64,000 nt of DNA from Pseudomonadota bacterium (GTDB lineage: Bacteria; Chloroflexota; UBA6077; JAJPHF01). The position numbers and the translations under genes are program-made. The notes below the pieces were generated by a model. That model was given only the letters and a program-made list of their open reading frames with translations, was not told where the DNA came from and searched no databases. Positions within the stretch are counted from its first letter, which is position 1. Each line of letters opens with the position of its first letter. The stretch is taken from positions 5,413 to 69,412 of the forward strand of contig JAJPHF010000092.1 in the NCBI GenBank assembly GCA_021325365.1, in the 5' to 3' direction. Positions 24,947-33,682 of this stretch are shown here, piece after piece.

Positions 24947-26286
24947 CGGTCCATGACCTGCGCACCTGCCTGGACGCGCTGCGCCAGGCGGGCGAGGTGT
25001 ACGACATCTACCGCGAGGTGGACCCGGTGCGGGAGCTGGGCGCGGTGCTGCGCGCCTGCGAGCGCGCCGAGAAGGCCGGCTACTTCCACCACGTGCGGGG
25101 CTACGACGTGCCCGTGGTGGGCAGCGTGCTCAGCTCGCAGAAGCAGGTGGCGCTCGCGCTCGGCTGCCCCGTGGAGGCGGTCGCCGGGCGCATGGGCGAG
25201 GCGACCGAGCGGCCGCTGCCGCCGGCGCTGGCCGAGGGGCCGGCGCCCTGCCAGGAAGTGCAGGTGCGACCGCCGCTCGACCTGATGGCCTGGCCCATCC
25301 CCACCCACTCCCCGCTCGACGCCGGACCGTTCATCACGGCCGGCGTGGTGATCGCCCGCGACCCCGCCGACGGCCGCCACAACCTGTCGTACAACCGCAT
25401 GCAGGTGTTCGGGCCGGACCGGGCGGGCGTGAACATCAACGTGTGGCGGCACCTGAAGGAGTTCTTCGACGCGATCGAGCCGGAGGGGCGCAGCCTGCCG
25501 TTCTGCGTGGCGATCGGCCCCGACCCGGTTGTGATGATGGCCGCGGCCTTCCGCTACGATGGCGACGAGTACGAGATCGCCGGCGCCCTGCGGGGCGCCC
25601 CCATCCCGGTCGTGCGGGCGCTGACCTGCGACGTGCTGGTGCCCGCGTACAGCGAGATCGTGCTGGAGTGCGAGCTGCTGCCCGGCGAGCGGGCGCACGA
25701 GGGGCCGATGGCCGAGTTCACGGGGCACTACTCGGGCGCCGGCCAGCGGCACGTGGCGCGCGTGAACGCCATCACCCACCGGCGCGGCCCCATCTTCCAG
25801 ACGATGAACGGCGGCGGCTACGAGCACGTCAGCCTGGGGAACACGATCACCCGCGAGCCGCTGCTGGCACGGTTCATCGAGCACATCACGAAGCGGCTCG
25901 TGGCCGTCCACCTGCCGCCCTACGCCTCGGGCTTCACGGCGATCGTCAGCCTGGACCGGCCGGCGCCCGGCGAGGCGCGCAACGTGGCGCTCGCCGCGAT
26001 GGCCGCCCACGTCAACGTCAAGCAGGTGATCCTGGTCGACGCCGACATCGACGTGTACGACCCCGCCGCCGTGCTGTGGGCGGTCTCGACGCGCGTGCGC
26101 TGGGACCAGGACGTGGTGCCGATCCCGGGGATCCACGGCAACGAGCTGGACCCGACGGCCGACGACGACGGCGTGCAGTGCAAGACCATCATCGACGCGA
26201 CGCTGGACGCCGCGGCGCGCGAGCGGTACGTGAAGGTCACGTATCCGCCCGTCGACCTGGCCAGCTACCTGGGAGCGGCGCCGTAG
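24943..26286 (+). CDS. UbiD-family (prenylated-FMN dependent) decarboxylase
   Basis: 447 residues, normal for UbiD-like enzymes. Visible features: an N-terminal EVDPVRELGAVLRACERAEK, DLMAWPIPTHSPLDAGPFIT, HNLSYNRMQVFGPDRAGVNI (prFMN-binding N/R region), EGPMAEFTGHYSGAGQRHVA (conserved Glu), TMNGGGYEHVSLGNT, and the C-terminal VDADIDVYDPAAVLWAVSTR. UbiD enzymes reversibly decarboxylate unsaturated or aromatic acids and need a UbiX flavin prenyltransferase, which is not in this window. It sits in a coupled run cupin-UbiD-SDR. The substrate is unknown. Confidence 0.92.
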   Translation: MTVHDLRTCLDALRQAGEVYDIYREVDPVRELGAVLRACERAEKAGYFHHVRGYDVPVVGSVLSSQKQVALALGCPVEAVAGRMGEATERPLPPALAEGPAPCQEVQVRPPLDLMAWPIPTHSPLDAGPFITAGVVIARDPADGRHNLSYNRMQVFGPDRAGVNINVWRHLKEFFDAIEPEGRSLPFCVAIGPDPVVMMAAAFRYDGDEYEIAGALRGAPIPVVRALTCDVLVPAYSEIVLECELLPGERAHEGPMAEFTGHYSGAGQRHVARVNAITHRRGPIFQTMNGGGYEHVSLGNTITREPLLARFIEHITKRLVAVHLPPYASGFTAIVSLDRPAPGEARNVALAAMAAHVNVKQVILVDADIDVYDPAAVLWAVSTRVRWDQDVVPIPGIHGNELDPTADDDGVQCKTIIDATLDAAARERYVKVTYPPVDLASYLGAAP

Positions 26287-26288
26287 CC

Positions 26289-27074
26289 GTGGCCGAGCCG
26301 TCGAGCGCGCCGGCGGCCGCGCGCCCGCTGGCGGGGCGGGTGGCCGTCGTGACGGGCGGCGGGCGCGGGCTGGGGCGCGCGATCGCGCTAGCCTACGCGG
26401 CAGCGGGGGCGCGGCTCGTGCTCGCGGCGCGCACGCGGGCCGAGATCGAGCAGGTGGCGGCGCTGGCGACGGCGCGGGGCGCCCGCGCGCTGGCGGTGCC
26501 GACGGACGTGCGCGACGCGGCGGCGGTCGAGCGGCTGGTCGCGGCGACGCTGGAGGCGTTCGGCCAGATCGACGTGCTGGTGAACAACGCCGGGGTGGGC
26601 CAGGGGATCGCGGGCCGGCCCATCGGGTCGCTGCTCGACGTCGAGCCGGCCGTGTGGGACGAGATTTTCGCGGTCAACTGCCGCGGGCCGTTCCTGTGCG
26701 CGCGGGCGGCGCTGCCGGCCATGCTGGCGCGCGGCCGGGGCGCGATCATCAACATCACGTCGGAGCTGGCGTGGAAGGTCTTTCCGGGCACGGCGCCCTA
26801 CGGGCCGACGAAGGCCGCGGTGGAGCAGCTTACCCGCATCATGGCGGCCGAGTTCGGGCCACGGGGCGTCCGCGTGAACGCGCTGCACCCGGGCGGCCCG
26901 GTCGACACGGCGATCTTCGGGCCGAACTTCCCGTCGACCGCGCCGGAGCGGCTGCGCCCGCCCGAGCTTATCGGGCCGGCGGCGGTCTGGCTGGCGTCCG
27001 ACGCCGCGGCCGACGTGTGCGGGGCGGTGATCGACGCCCGCGCCTGGAACGCCGAGCACGGCATTGCCAGTTGA
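26289..27074 (+). CDS. Short-chain dehydrogenase/reductase
   Basis: 261 residues, classical SDR. The TGGGRGLG cofactor loop (about residues 22-29), NNAG (about 98-101), catalytic Ser in IINITSELAWKV and YxxxK in APYGPTKAAVEQL are all in place. The open frame extends far upstream, but the GTG at 26289, 2 bases after the UbiD stop, gives a normal N-terminus (AARPLAGRVAVVTGGG). NAD(P)-linked oxidation or reduction of a hydroxyl/keto intermediate in the same pathway is likely; the substrate is not predictable. Confidence 0.9.
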   Translation: MAEPSSAPAAARPLAGRVAVVTGGGRGLGRAIALAYAAAGARLVLAARTRAEIEQVAALATARGARALAVPTDVRDAAAVERLVAATLEAFGQIDVLVNNAGVGQGIAGRPIGSLLDVEPAVWDEIFAVNCRGPFLCARAALPAMLARGRGAIINITSELAWKVFPGTAPYGPTKAAVEQLTRIMAAEFGPRGVRVNALHPGGPVDTAIFGPNFPSTAPERLRPPELIGPAAVWLASDAAADVCGAVIDARAWNAEHGIAS

Positions 27075-27144
27075 TGGGACGGCGGGGAGCGCCGCGCGGC
27101 GCTGACCCCGAGTGCGCCGGCGCGGGCCGGCGAGGAGGTAGGGC

Positions 27145-28131
27145 GTGAGACTGGGGCTCTCCCTGTGGCCCGACCGCGATCCGCGGGCGCTGGCCGAGCT
27201 GGCGGCCGCGGCCGAGGACGCCGGCTTCGACGACCTGTGGCTGCCCGACCACTACAACCTGCGCGACTGCGGGGTGGTGCTCACGCTCTGCGCCGCGCGC
27301 ACGCGCCGCATCCGTCTGGGCACGGCGGTCGTGGCAGTCCTGCTGCGGCACCCGGCGATCCTCGCCTCGTTCTTCGCCACGCTGGACGAGATCTCGGACG
27401 GCCGGGCGCTGGCGGGCTTGGGCCCCGGCGGCTTCGAGGTGAAGAGCGAGCTGGCCGTCGGCACGCCCAGCCCCCTCTCGGCCACCCGCGAGGCGGTGCG
27501 GATCGTCCGCGACCTGTGCGCCGGCGAGCGGGTGGCGCTGCCCGGGGCGCGCGCCTTCCCGGTGACGAACGCGGGCCTCGCCTTCCGCCGCCCCGCGATT
27601 CCCATCTGGCTCGCGGGCCGCGGCGTGCGCATGCTGGAGCTGGCCGGCGAGGTGGCGGACGGCGTCATCACGCACGGCCTGGCGCGCGGCTACCTGGACC
27701 TGGTGAACGAGCAGGTGGCCGCGGGCGCGGCGCGCGGCGGCCGGCGCCGCGCGGACTGCCAGGTGGCGCTGATGTTCGAGATGCACTTGGACGAGGACTT
27801 GCAGCGCGCCCGCGACACGCTCCGGCCCGGCTGCCTGATGATGGCGGGCGGCGAGTACGCCGAGGCGCTCATCCCCCGTTACGGCCTCGATCCGGCGAAG
27901 GTGGCCCCCCTGCGGGCGGCCCTGCGCGCGGGCGATTCGGGCGCCGTGCGCCTGCTGGACGACGACATGGTCGACGCGTTCGCGGTCGGCGGGCCGCCGG
28001 GCTTCGTCGTCGAGCGGCTGCAAGCGATCCGCGACGCGGGCGTGGACGCGCTCATCGTCGGACCCGGCAAGCACGCCGACGCGGCGACGATCGCGCGGCT
28101 CGGCAAGGTGCTGCACGAGGCGTACGGATGA
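27145..28131 (+). CDS. LLM-class (luciferase-like) flavin/F420-dependent oxidoreductase
   Basis: 328 residues. RLGLSLWPDRDPRALAELAA, EDAGFDDLWLPDHYNLRDCG, RIRLGTAVVAVLLRHPAILA, TLDEISDGRALAGLGPGGFE, then IPIWLAGRGVRMLELAGEVA and DGVITHG are the standard TIM-barrel motifs of methylene-H4MPT-reductase-like and luciferase-like enzymes. The start is GTG 27145 with GGAGGT 8 bases before. FMN versus F420 use cannot be decided. The stop overlaps the next start by ATGA. Confidence 0.85.
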   Translation: MRLGLSLWPDRDPRALAELAAAAEDAGFDDLWLPDHYNLRDCGVVLTLCAARTRRIRLGTAVVAVLLRHPAILASFFATLDEISDGRALAGLGPGGFEVKSELAVGTPSPLSATREAVRIVRDLCAGERVALPGARAFPVTNAGLAFRRPAIPIWLAGRGVRMLELAGEVADGVITHGLARGYLDLVNEQVAAGAARGGRRRADCQVALMFEMHLDEDLQRARDTLRPGCLMMAGGEYAEALIPRYGLDPAKVAPLRAALRAGDSGAVRLLDDDMVDAFAVGGPPGFVVERLQAIRDAGVDALIVGPGKHADAATIARLGKVLHEAYG

Positions 28132-29234
28132 GCGTGGCCGTCCTGGGCTCGGGCGCGGGCGCGCTGGCCGTCGCCGCCGACCTGGCGCGCGCCGGCCGCG
28201 ATCCCGTGCTCGCCGACCTGCCGGCCTTCGCCGCGAACCTGGCGCCCGTCCGCGCGCGGGGCGGCGTGACGATGATGCTAGGCTGGGACGGCCCGCAGGT
28301 CGCGCCGGTGCGGGTGGCCGACGACCTGGCGGCCGCGCTGCGCGGCGCCGACCTGGCGATCCTCGTCGTGCCCTGCTTCGGCCACGCGCCGTTCCTGGAG
28401 GCGCTGGCGCCGCTGCTGCACGACGGGCAGACGCTGCTCTTCTTCGGCGAGGGCAGCGGCACGCTTACGGCGCGGCGGGCGCTCCGGGCGGCCGGCAAGC
28501 GCGGCTTGCGTCTGGCCGAGACGAACACGCTGCCGTACGCCGCGCGCGTCGCCGGCCCGGGCGCCGTCAGCGCCGAGCGTAAGAGCGGCGGCGTGCTGCT
28601 GGCGGCGCTGCCCACGAGCGACACAGACGGCGTGCTCGCCCTCGTCCAAGACGTGTGGCCGTACCTCGCGCCGGCCGAATCGGTCTGGGAGACGGTGCTC
28701 GTCAACTACAATGCCATGGACCACGTGCCGACGGTGATCGCGAACGCGGGCGCGCTGGAGAACCGGACGGGTGGGATGCTGCTCTGGGGCGAGGGGGCGA
28801 CGCCGAGCGTGGTGCGCGTGATCGAGGCCGTGGACGGCGAGATCCTGGCGCTGCGCGCGGCGCTCGGGCTGCGCGACCGGCGGCGCTACCGCGACTTCCT
28901 CATCGCGCAGGGCTTCGCGCCGCCGAGCGACGATAGGCTGTACGCAGTGATGCAGGCGAGCCGGCTGATGGCCGCGCGCGTGGCCGCGGGCCCGGGCGCG
29001 CTGGGGACCCGCTACCTGACGGAGGACGTGCCGTACGCGCTGCGCCTGATCGCCAGCATCGGCGATGCGGTGGGCGTGGCGACGCCGGTGATCGACGGGC
29101 TGATCGCGCTGGCCGCGGCGCTGCTCGGCCGCGACCTGCGCCGCGAGGGGCGCACCCTGGCGGACTTCGGCCTGGCCGGGCTGGACGCCGCCGGGCTGCG
29201 GCGCTTCGCGGCGACGGGCGAGGGAGCGGCGTGA
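28128..29234 (+). CDS. Opine (octopine/nopaline) dehydrogenase-family protein (copy 1)
   Basis: 368 residues. An N-terminal Rossmann motif SVAVLGSGAGALAVAADLAR is followed by PCFGHAPFLEALAPLL, LFFGEGSGTLTARRAL, ETNTLPYAARVAGPG, and the C-terminal helical opine-dehydrogenase domain with NYNAMDHVPTVIANAGALEN, RRYRDFLIAQG and TEDVPYALRLIASIGDAVGV. Family members join or cleave an amino acid and a 2-oxo acid using NAD(P)H. Highly similar to the protein at 32564-33682 over its whole length, so it is a local duplication. It lies just before a complete ABC transporter operon. Confidence 0.85.
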   Translation: MSVAVLGSGAGALAVAADLARAGRDPVLADLPAFAANLAPVRARGGVTMMLGWDGPQVAPVRVADDLAAALRGADLAILVVPCFGHAPFLEALAPLLHDGQTLLFFGEGSGTLTARRALRAAGKRGLRLAETNTLPYAARVAGPGAVSAERKSGGVLLAALPTSDTDGVLALVQDVWPYLAPAESVWETVLVNYNAMDHVPTVIANAGALENRTGGMLLWGEGATPSVVRVIEAVDGEILALRAALGLRDRRRYRDFLIAQGFAPPSDDRLYAVMQASRLMAARVAAGPGALGTRYLTEDVPYALRLIASIGDAVGVATPVIDGLIALAAALLGRDLRREGRTLADFGLAGLDAAGLRRFAATGEGAA

Positions 29235-29345
29235 GCGATGCTACACGACCCTGGAGTGACGTAGGGACGCGCGGTGAGGGAGGCGGCCGAGCCTAATCGG
29301 CTCGCCGCGGCGCCCGGCCGGCGGCCGGGCGAGAGGAGCGGAGTC

Positions 29346-30407
29346 ATGCGGCTACACGGTCGAGCGTGGCTGGCGCCGGTCCTGGCGCTCGTGATGGCGG
29401 GCGCGGCTTGTAGCGCGGGCAGCGGCGGGACCGCGGCCCAGCCGAGCAAGCCGGCGGCGCCGGCGAGCGGCGGGCAGGCGACCGCGCCGGGCGCGGGCGC
29501 GCCCGACAAGGTGTCCTTCCGGCTCGGCTTCTTCCTCGCCGGCCAGCGCCTGCCCTACGTCACGGCGCTCGAGAAAGGCTACTACCAGGCCGAGAACCTC
29601 GACGTGGACCTGCGCGAGGGCGAGGGCGGCGTCGCGAACGCGCAGCTCGTGGCGAACGGCAACCTGATGATCGCCGAGAGCGACGCGGCGAGCACGGCCT
29701 CGCTGCGTGACAAGGGGATCAACCTGAAGGTGATCGCCACGTTCGGCCAGGTCACCTCGATGGCGATCGTCGCCTGGAAGGACGCCGGCGTGAACACGCC
29801 CGCCGACCTCGCCGGCAAGCGGCTGGGCGTCACGCCCGGCGAGGTGCCGCTGCTGATGCTGCCGGCCTACCTGGCGAACAACAAGGTCGACCCGGCCTCG
29901 GTCCGCCAGGTGCCGCTCGACGGCGCGACGAAGTTCACGACGTTCATCAACCATCAGACCGACGCGGCCACGACCTACATCACGAGCTTGCCGGCCCCAT
30001 ACTTTGCGCAGCAGGACCAGTTCAATCTGTTCATGTACAGCGACAGCGGTCTGTCGATGCTGGCCGATAGCCTGATGGTGACCGACGACACGATTCGCAA
30101 TCAGCCGGATGTGCTGCGGCGCTTCTTGCGGGCGACGGTGCGCGCTTTGAAGGACTGCGAGGCGGACGCCGCCGCGTGCGCGCAGTATGCCAAGCAGTTC
30201 AAGGAGACCGCCGATCCCGACCTGTTGCTCAAGCAGTGGTCGCTCTGGGTGCCGCTGTGGCACACGGCGAACACGCGGGACAAGCCGATCGGCTGGATGG
30301 CGGAGCAAGACTGGGTGGCGACGCTCGACATCCTGCGCAAGAACGGGCTGCTGAACACGCCCACGCAGCCGTCGGACGTCTACACCAACGACTTTCTGCC
30401 GTCGTAG
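29346..30407 (+). CDS. NMT1/TauA-type ABC solute-binding lipoprotein (3)
   Basis: 353 residues: lipoprotein signal MRLHGRAWLAPVLALVMAGA followed by AC, a short Ala/Gly tether, then SFRLGFFLAGQRLPYVTALE, GYYQAENLDVDLREGEGG, TPADLAGKRLGVTPGEVPLL and YFAQQDQFNLFMYSDSGLSM. The start is ATG 29346 after GAGAGGAGC. This is the one binding protein in the window that sits with its own permease and ATPase (30601-32198), the order typical of SsuABC/TauABC/ThiXYZ. Ligand unknown; probably an amino, sulfonate or pyrimidine-like organic anion used by the preceding enzymes. Confidence 0.9.
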   Translation: MRLHGRAWLAPVLALVMAGAACSAGSGGTAAQPSKPAAPASGGQATAPGAGAPDKVSFRLGFFLAGQRLPYVTALEKGYYQAENLDVDLREGEGGVANAQLVANGNLMIAESDAASTASLRDKGINLKVIATFGQVTSMAIVAWKDAGVNTPADLAGKRLGVTPGEVPLLMLPAYLANNKVDPASVRQVPLDGATKFTTFINHQTDAATTYITSLPAPYFAQQDQFNLFMYSDSGLSMLADSLMVTDDTIRNQPDVLRRFLRATVRALKDCEADAAACAQYAKQFKETADPDLLLKQWSLWVPLWHTANTRDKPIGWMAEQDWVATLDILRKNGLLNTPTQPSDVYTNDFLPS

Positions 30408-30481
30408 AGCGAGGCCGCATTCGGTGAGAGCTTCGGCCGCTAGCGGTTTGCATAGTTTTTGAACGGGTCGGCAGCGTCGCG

Positions 30482-30528
30482 GTTGCGGCCTCGACGGCCG
30501 CCGCGGGCGACAAGCAACCCGCGCTACG
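30482..30528. repeat. Dispersed palindromic repeat
   Basis: GCGGCCTCGACGGCCG, then CGCGGGCGACAAGCAACCCGCG, matching the elements at 32245, 32350 and 37761. Confidence 0.5.
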
Positions 30529-30600
30529 GCCGGTTGGGCTCTGGCCGCTCAGGCATTCGGCAAACGGCTCTAGGCGCGCGAGGGCTAGAGGGAGATCGCG

Positions 30601-31371
30601 GTGCGCAAGATCCCGCGCTGGCTGGAGGCGGTGCTGGTCGTCACCGTGACGATCGGGCTGTGGGAGCTGATCGTCTGGGCCTTCCACGTCAAGCCGTTCA
30701 TCGTGCCGGCGCCGTCGCTGGTGGTGAAGCGGATCATCGCCCAGCCGGGCCTGTTCCTGGGTAACTCCTGGTACACCATGCAGGAGATCGCCGTGGGCTT
30801 CGCCGCGGCGGTGGTCGTCGGCGTGCTGCTCGGCGTGCTGCTGGAGTCGTGGCCCTGGCTGGCGCGCACCGTCTACCCGCTGCTCGTCTCGACGCAGACG
30901 ATCCCGAAGGTAGCGCTGGCGCCGCTGTTCATCATCTGGTTCGGCTTCGACATGACGCCGAAGATCATGATCACGTTCCTGATCGCCTTCTTCCCGGTCA
31001 TCGTGGACACGGCCGGCGGGCTGGCGTCCGTCGATCCGGAGCTGCTGCGGCTCGCGCGGGTGATGCAGGGGAACGCCTGGCGGACGTTCTGGAAGGTGCG
31101 CCTGCCGAGCGCGCTGCCGCAGATGTTCGCCGGGTTCAAGGTGGCGTCCACCCTGGCCGTCGTGGGCGCGGTGGTGGGCGAGTTCGTGGGCGCCGACCGC
31201 GGGCTGGGCTGGCTGCTGATCCAGGCGAACGGCCAGGCCGACACCAGCCTGGCGTTCGCCGCCGTCCTGCTCATGGCGATCGTCGGCACGCTGCTGTTCG
31301 AGCTAGTCGTACTGGCGGAGAGGTTGATCATTCCATGGCACACAACGGCGCAGAGCGAGCGGACCGCGTAG
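30601..31371 (+). CDS. ABC transporter permease (SsuC/TauC type)
   Basis: 256 residues with about six membrane segments (VLVVTVTIGLWELIVWAF, IAVGFAAAVVVGVLLGVLLE, MITFLIAFFPVIVDTAGGLA, LAVVGAVVGEFVGA, AFAAVLLMAIVGTLLFELVV). The EAA-type cytoplasmic loop is ASVDPELLRLARVMQGNAWR, then FWKVRLPSALPQMFAGFK. The start GTG 30601 follows AGAGGGAGATCGCG. The 3' end overlaps the ATPase gene by 37 bases. Imports the ligand of the binding protein at 29346. Confidence 0.92.
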   Translation: MRKIPRWLEAVLVVTVTIGLWELIVWAFHVKPFIVPAPSLVVKRIIAQPGLFLGNSWYTMQEIAVGFAAAVVVGVLLGVLLESWPWLARTVYPLLVSTQTIPKVALAPLFIIWFGFDMTPKIMITFLIAFFPVIVDTAGGLASVDPELLRLARVMQGNAWRTFWKVRLPSALPQMFAGFKVASTLAVVGAVVGEFVGADRGLGWLLIQANGQADTSLAFAAVLLMAIVGTLLFELVVLAERLIIPWHTTAQSERTA

Positions 31372-32198
31372 CGCTGGAGCCGCCGCCCGCCCGCGACCGC
31401 TACGTGGTGATCGACCACGTCAGCCACACCTTCCGGCGCCAGCAGCTAGGCAGCCTGGAGGTGCTGCGCGACGTGAGCCTGACGCTCGGGCGCGGCGAGT
31501 TCGTGGTGCTCGTCGGCCCGAGCGGCTGCGGCAAGTCCACGCTGCTGTCGATGGTGGCCGGGCTGCTGCGGCCGACGCAGGGGACGATCACGATCGACGG
31601 CCAGCCGGTCACGGGGCCGAGCCCCCACCTGGGCATGGTGTTCCAGCGGCCGCTGCTGCTGACGTGGCGCACGACGCTCGACAACGTGCTGCTGCAAGCG
31701 GAGATGCGGGGGCTGCCGCGCCGCGCCTACGTGGATCACGCGCGCGAGCTGCTGGACCAGGTGGGCCTGGCGGGCTTCGAGCACTGCCGGCCGCACGAGC
31801 TATCAGGCGGCATGCAGCAGCGCGTAGCGCTTTGCCGGGCGCTGATCTGCCAGCCGACGCTCCTGCTGATGGACGAGCCGTTCGCCGCGCTCGACGCGCT
31901 CACGCGCGAGCAGATGGCGCTCGACCTCCAGCACCTCGGCCTGAGCCGCGGCGTGGCCGTGCTGTTCGTCACGCACTCGATCACCGAGGCGGTGCTGCTG
32001 GGCAACCGCATCGTCGTCATGTCGGCGCGGCCGGGCCGCATCGCCGGGGTGGTTGAGCCGCCGCTGGAGCGGCCGATCGACCTGCCAGAGATGAACTCGC
32101 GCGCGTTTGGCGACGCCTGTGCGGCCGTCCGCGAGCTGCTGGTGCGCGAGGGCGCGTTCGGCCGGCCCGACGCCGCCGCGAGCGGGCTCATTAGCTAA
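31335..32198 (+). CDS. ABC transporter ATP-binding protein (SsuB/TauB type)
   Basis: 287 residues. Walker A GPSGCGKST at 61-69, Q-loop MVFQRPLLLTWRT, signature LSGGMQQRVALCRAL, Walker B LLLMDEPFAALD, switch His in VLFVTHSITEAVLLGNRI. The C-terminal RPGRIAGVVEPPLERPID is typical of the nitrate/sulfonate/taurine ATPase subfamily. The start is ATG 31335 inside the permease frame. Completes the transporter with 29346-31371. Confidence 0.93.
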   Translation: MAHNGAERADRVALEPPPARDRYVVIDHVSHTFRRQQLGSLEVLRDVSLTLGRGEFVVLVGPSGCGKSTLLSMVAGLLRPTQGTITIDGQPVTGPSPHLGMVFQRPLLLTWRTTLDNVLLQAEMRGLPRRAYVDHARELLDQVGLAGFEHCRPHELSGGMQQRVALCRALICQPTLLLMDEPFAALDALTREQMALDLQHLGLSRGVAVLFVTHSITEAVLLGNRIVVMSARPGRIAGVVEPPLERPIDLPEMNSRAFGDACAAVRELLVREGAFGRPDAAASGLIS

Positions 32199-32244
32199 GG
32201 ATGCGAGTGGAAGCGAGGCGAGCCTACGGCATGGTGCACAGTGG

Positions 32245-32410
32245 GTGAGCGGTTGGCGGCGCCGGATTGGGGGCCGGGACGGCCGCGGGCGGGCAGGACA
32301 CCCGCCCCGACGGCACGCCGAGGGGCCGGTGGCGCGCGGTGGGTCGATGGTGAGCGGCGCCGGGTTGGCGGCCTCGACGGCCGCGGGCGGGCATGAAACC
32401 CGCCCCTACA
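32245..32410. repeat. Two tandem copies of the dispersed palindrome
   Basis: Copy A 32245-32312 and copy B 32350-32410 share GTGAGCGG, CCGG(A/G)TTGG, GACGGCCGCGGGCGGGCA and CCCGCCCC. Copy B ends CCCGCCCCTACACC. Together they fill most of the 365-base gap 32199-32563, which has no gene. Confidence 0.65.
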
Positions 32411-32563
32411 CCACGTCGCGTGCTCGGTTAGAGCGGGTGGCACGATGATCGGACCGAGCGACGCCGGCCGGGCGGCGCCGCTGTGCTGCGCCGCTGCGAT
32501 GACTGGATGACGCTGTATCACGCGAGATTTACGCTGGCGGGCTTGGAATTGGGAGAGGTGGGC

Positions 32564-33682
32564 ATGAGAGTCGCAGTGCTGGGCTCCGGCGGGGGCGCCC
32601 TGGCCGTGGCCGCGGACCTCGCGCAGGCGGGCCACCAGGCGGTGCTGGCCGACCTGCCGGCGTTCGCCGCGAACCTGGCGCCGGTGCGCGAGCAGGGCGG
32701 CGTGCGCGTCGGCGCGGGGCTCTACGGCTGGCGGGTGCAGCCCGTGGCCGTGGCGGCGGGCGTGGCCGAGGCGGTGGCGGGCGCCGAGCTAGTAATCGTC
32801 GTGGTGCCCTGCTTTGGGCACGAGCCGTTCGTCGAAGTGCTCACGCCGCTGCTCCAGGAGGGCCAGGCGCTCCTCTTCTTCGGCGAGGGCAGCGGCTCGA
32901 TCATCGCGCGGCAGGCCCTCCTGCGGGCGGGCAAGGGCGGCGTCCGCGTCGGCGAGACGAACACGCTGCCGTACCTCGCGCGCCCGGCCGGGCCGGGCGG
33001 CGTGACGGCCGACCGCAAGACCGGCGGCGTCCTGCTGGCCGGGCTGCCCGCCGACCAGACCGCCGGCCTGGTCGCCCTGATCCACGACGTGTGGGACTAC
33101 GTCACCCCGGCCGGGTCGGTGTGGGAGACGGTGCTGGTCAACTACAACGCCATCGACCACGTCGCCACGATCGTTACGAACGTCGGCACGCTGGAGAACC
33201 GGATGGGCGGCATGCTGCTCTGGGGCGAGGGCGCCACGCCGAGCGTGGTGCGCGCCATCGAGGCGGTGGACGGCGAGCTATTCGCCATCCGGCAGGCGCT
33301 CGGGCTGCGCGACCGGCGGCGCTACCGCGACTTCCTCATCGCCCAGGGCTTCGCCCCGGACGCCGGCGACCTGTACGCGGTGATGCGCGCCAGCAAGCTC
33401 GTCCAGGGCTACGTGGCGACGGGGCCGCAGGCGCTCCAGACGCGCTTCCTGACCGAGGACGTGCCCTACGCGCTCGTGCTGGCGGCCTCGCTCGGCGACG
33501 CGGTCGGCGTGGACACGCCGGTGATCGACGGCCTGATCGCCCTCACCTCGGTCATGCTCCAGCGCGACTTCCGGGCCGAGGGCCGGACGCTGGCGACGCT
33601 GGGCCTCGGCGGGCTGGACGCCGCGGGCCTGCGGCGGTTCGCGGAGACGGGCACGACCGCCGCCGCGGGGGTGAGCGCGTGA
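32564..33682 (+). CDS. Opine (octopine/nopaline) dehydrogenase-family protein (copy 2)
   Basis: 372 residues, a paralogue of 28128-29234 with the same motifs: MRVAVLGSGGGALAVAADLA, VVPCFGHEPFVEVLTPLLQE, LFFGEGSGSIIARQAL, ETNTLPYLARPAGPGG, NYNAIDHVATIVTNVGTLEN, RRYRDFLIAQGFAPD and TEDVPYALVLAASLGDAVGV. ATG 32564 follows GGGAGAGGTGGGC; the frame is open upstream to 32483. The stop overlaps the amidohydrolase start by 4 bases (GTGA), making it the first gene of the selenoprotein operon. It may generate or oxidise an N-substituted amino acid substrate for the reductase; this is inference. Confidence 0.87.
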   Translation: MRVAVLGSGGGALAVAADLAQAGHQAVLADLPAFAANLAPVREQGGVRVGAGLYGWRVQPVAVAAGVAEAVAGAELVIVVVPCFGHEPFVEVLTPLLQEGQALLFFGEGSGSIIARQALLRAGKGGVRVGETNTLPYLARPAGPGGVTADRKTGGVLLAGLPADQTAGLVALIHDVWDYVTPAGSVWETVLVNYNAIDHVATIVTNVGTLENRMGGMLLWGEGATPSVVRAIEAVDGELFAIRQALGLRDRRRYRDFLIAQGFAPDAGDLYAVMRASKLVQGYVATGPQALQTRFLTEDVPYALVLAASLGDAVGVDTPVIDGLIALTSVMLQRDFRAEGRTLATLGLGGLDAAGLRRFAETGTTAAAGVSA

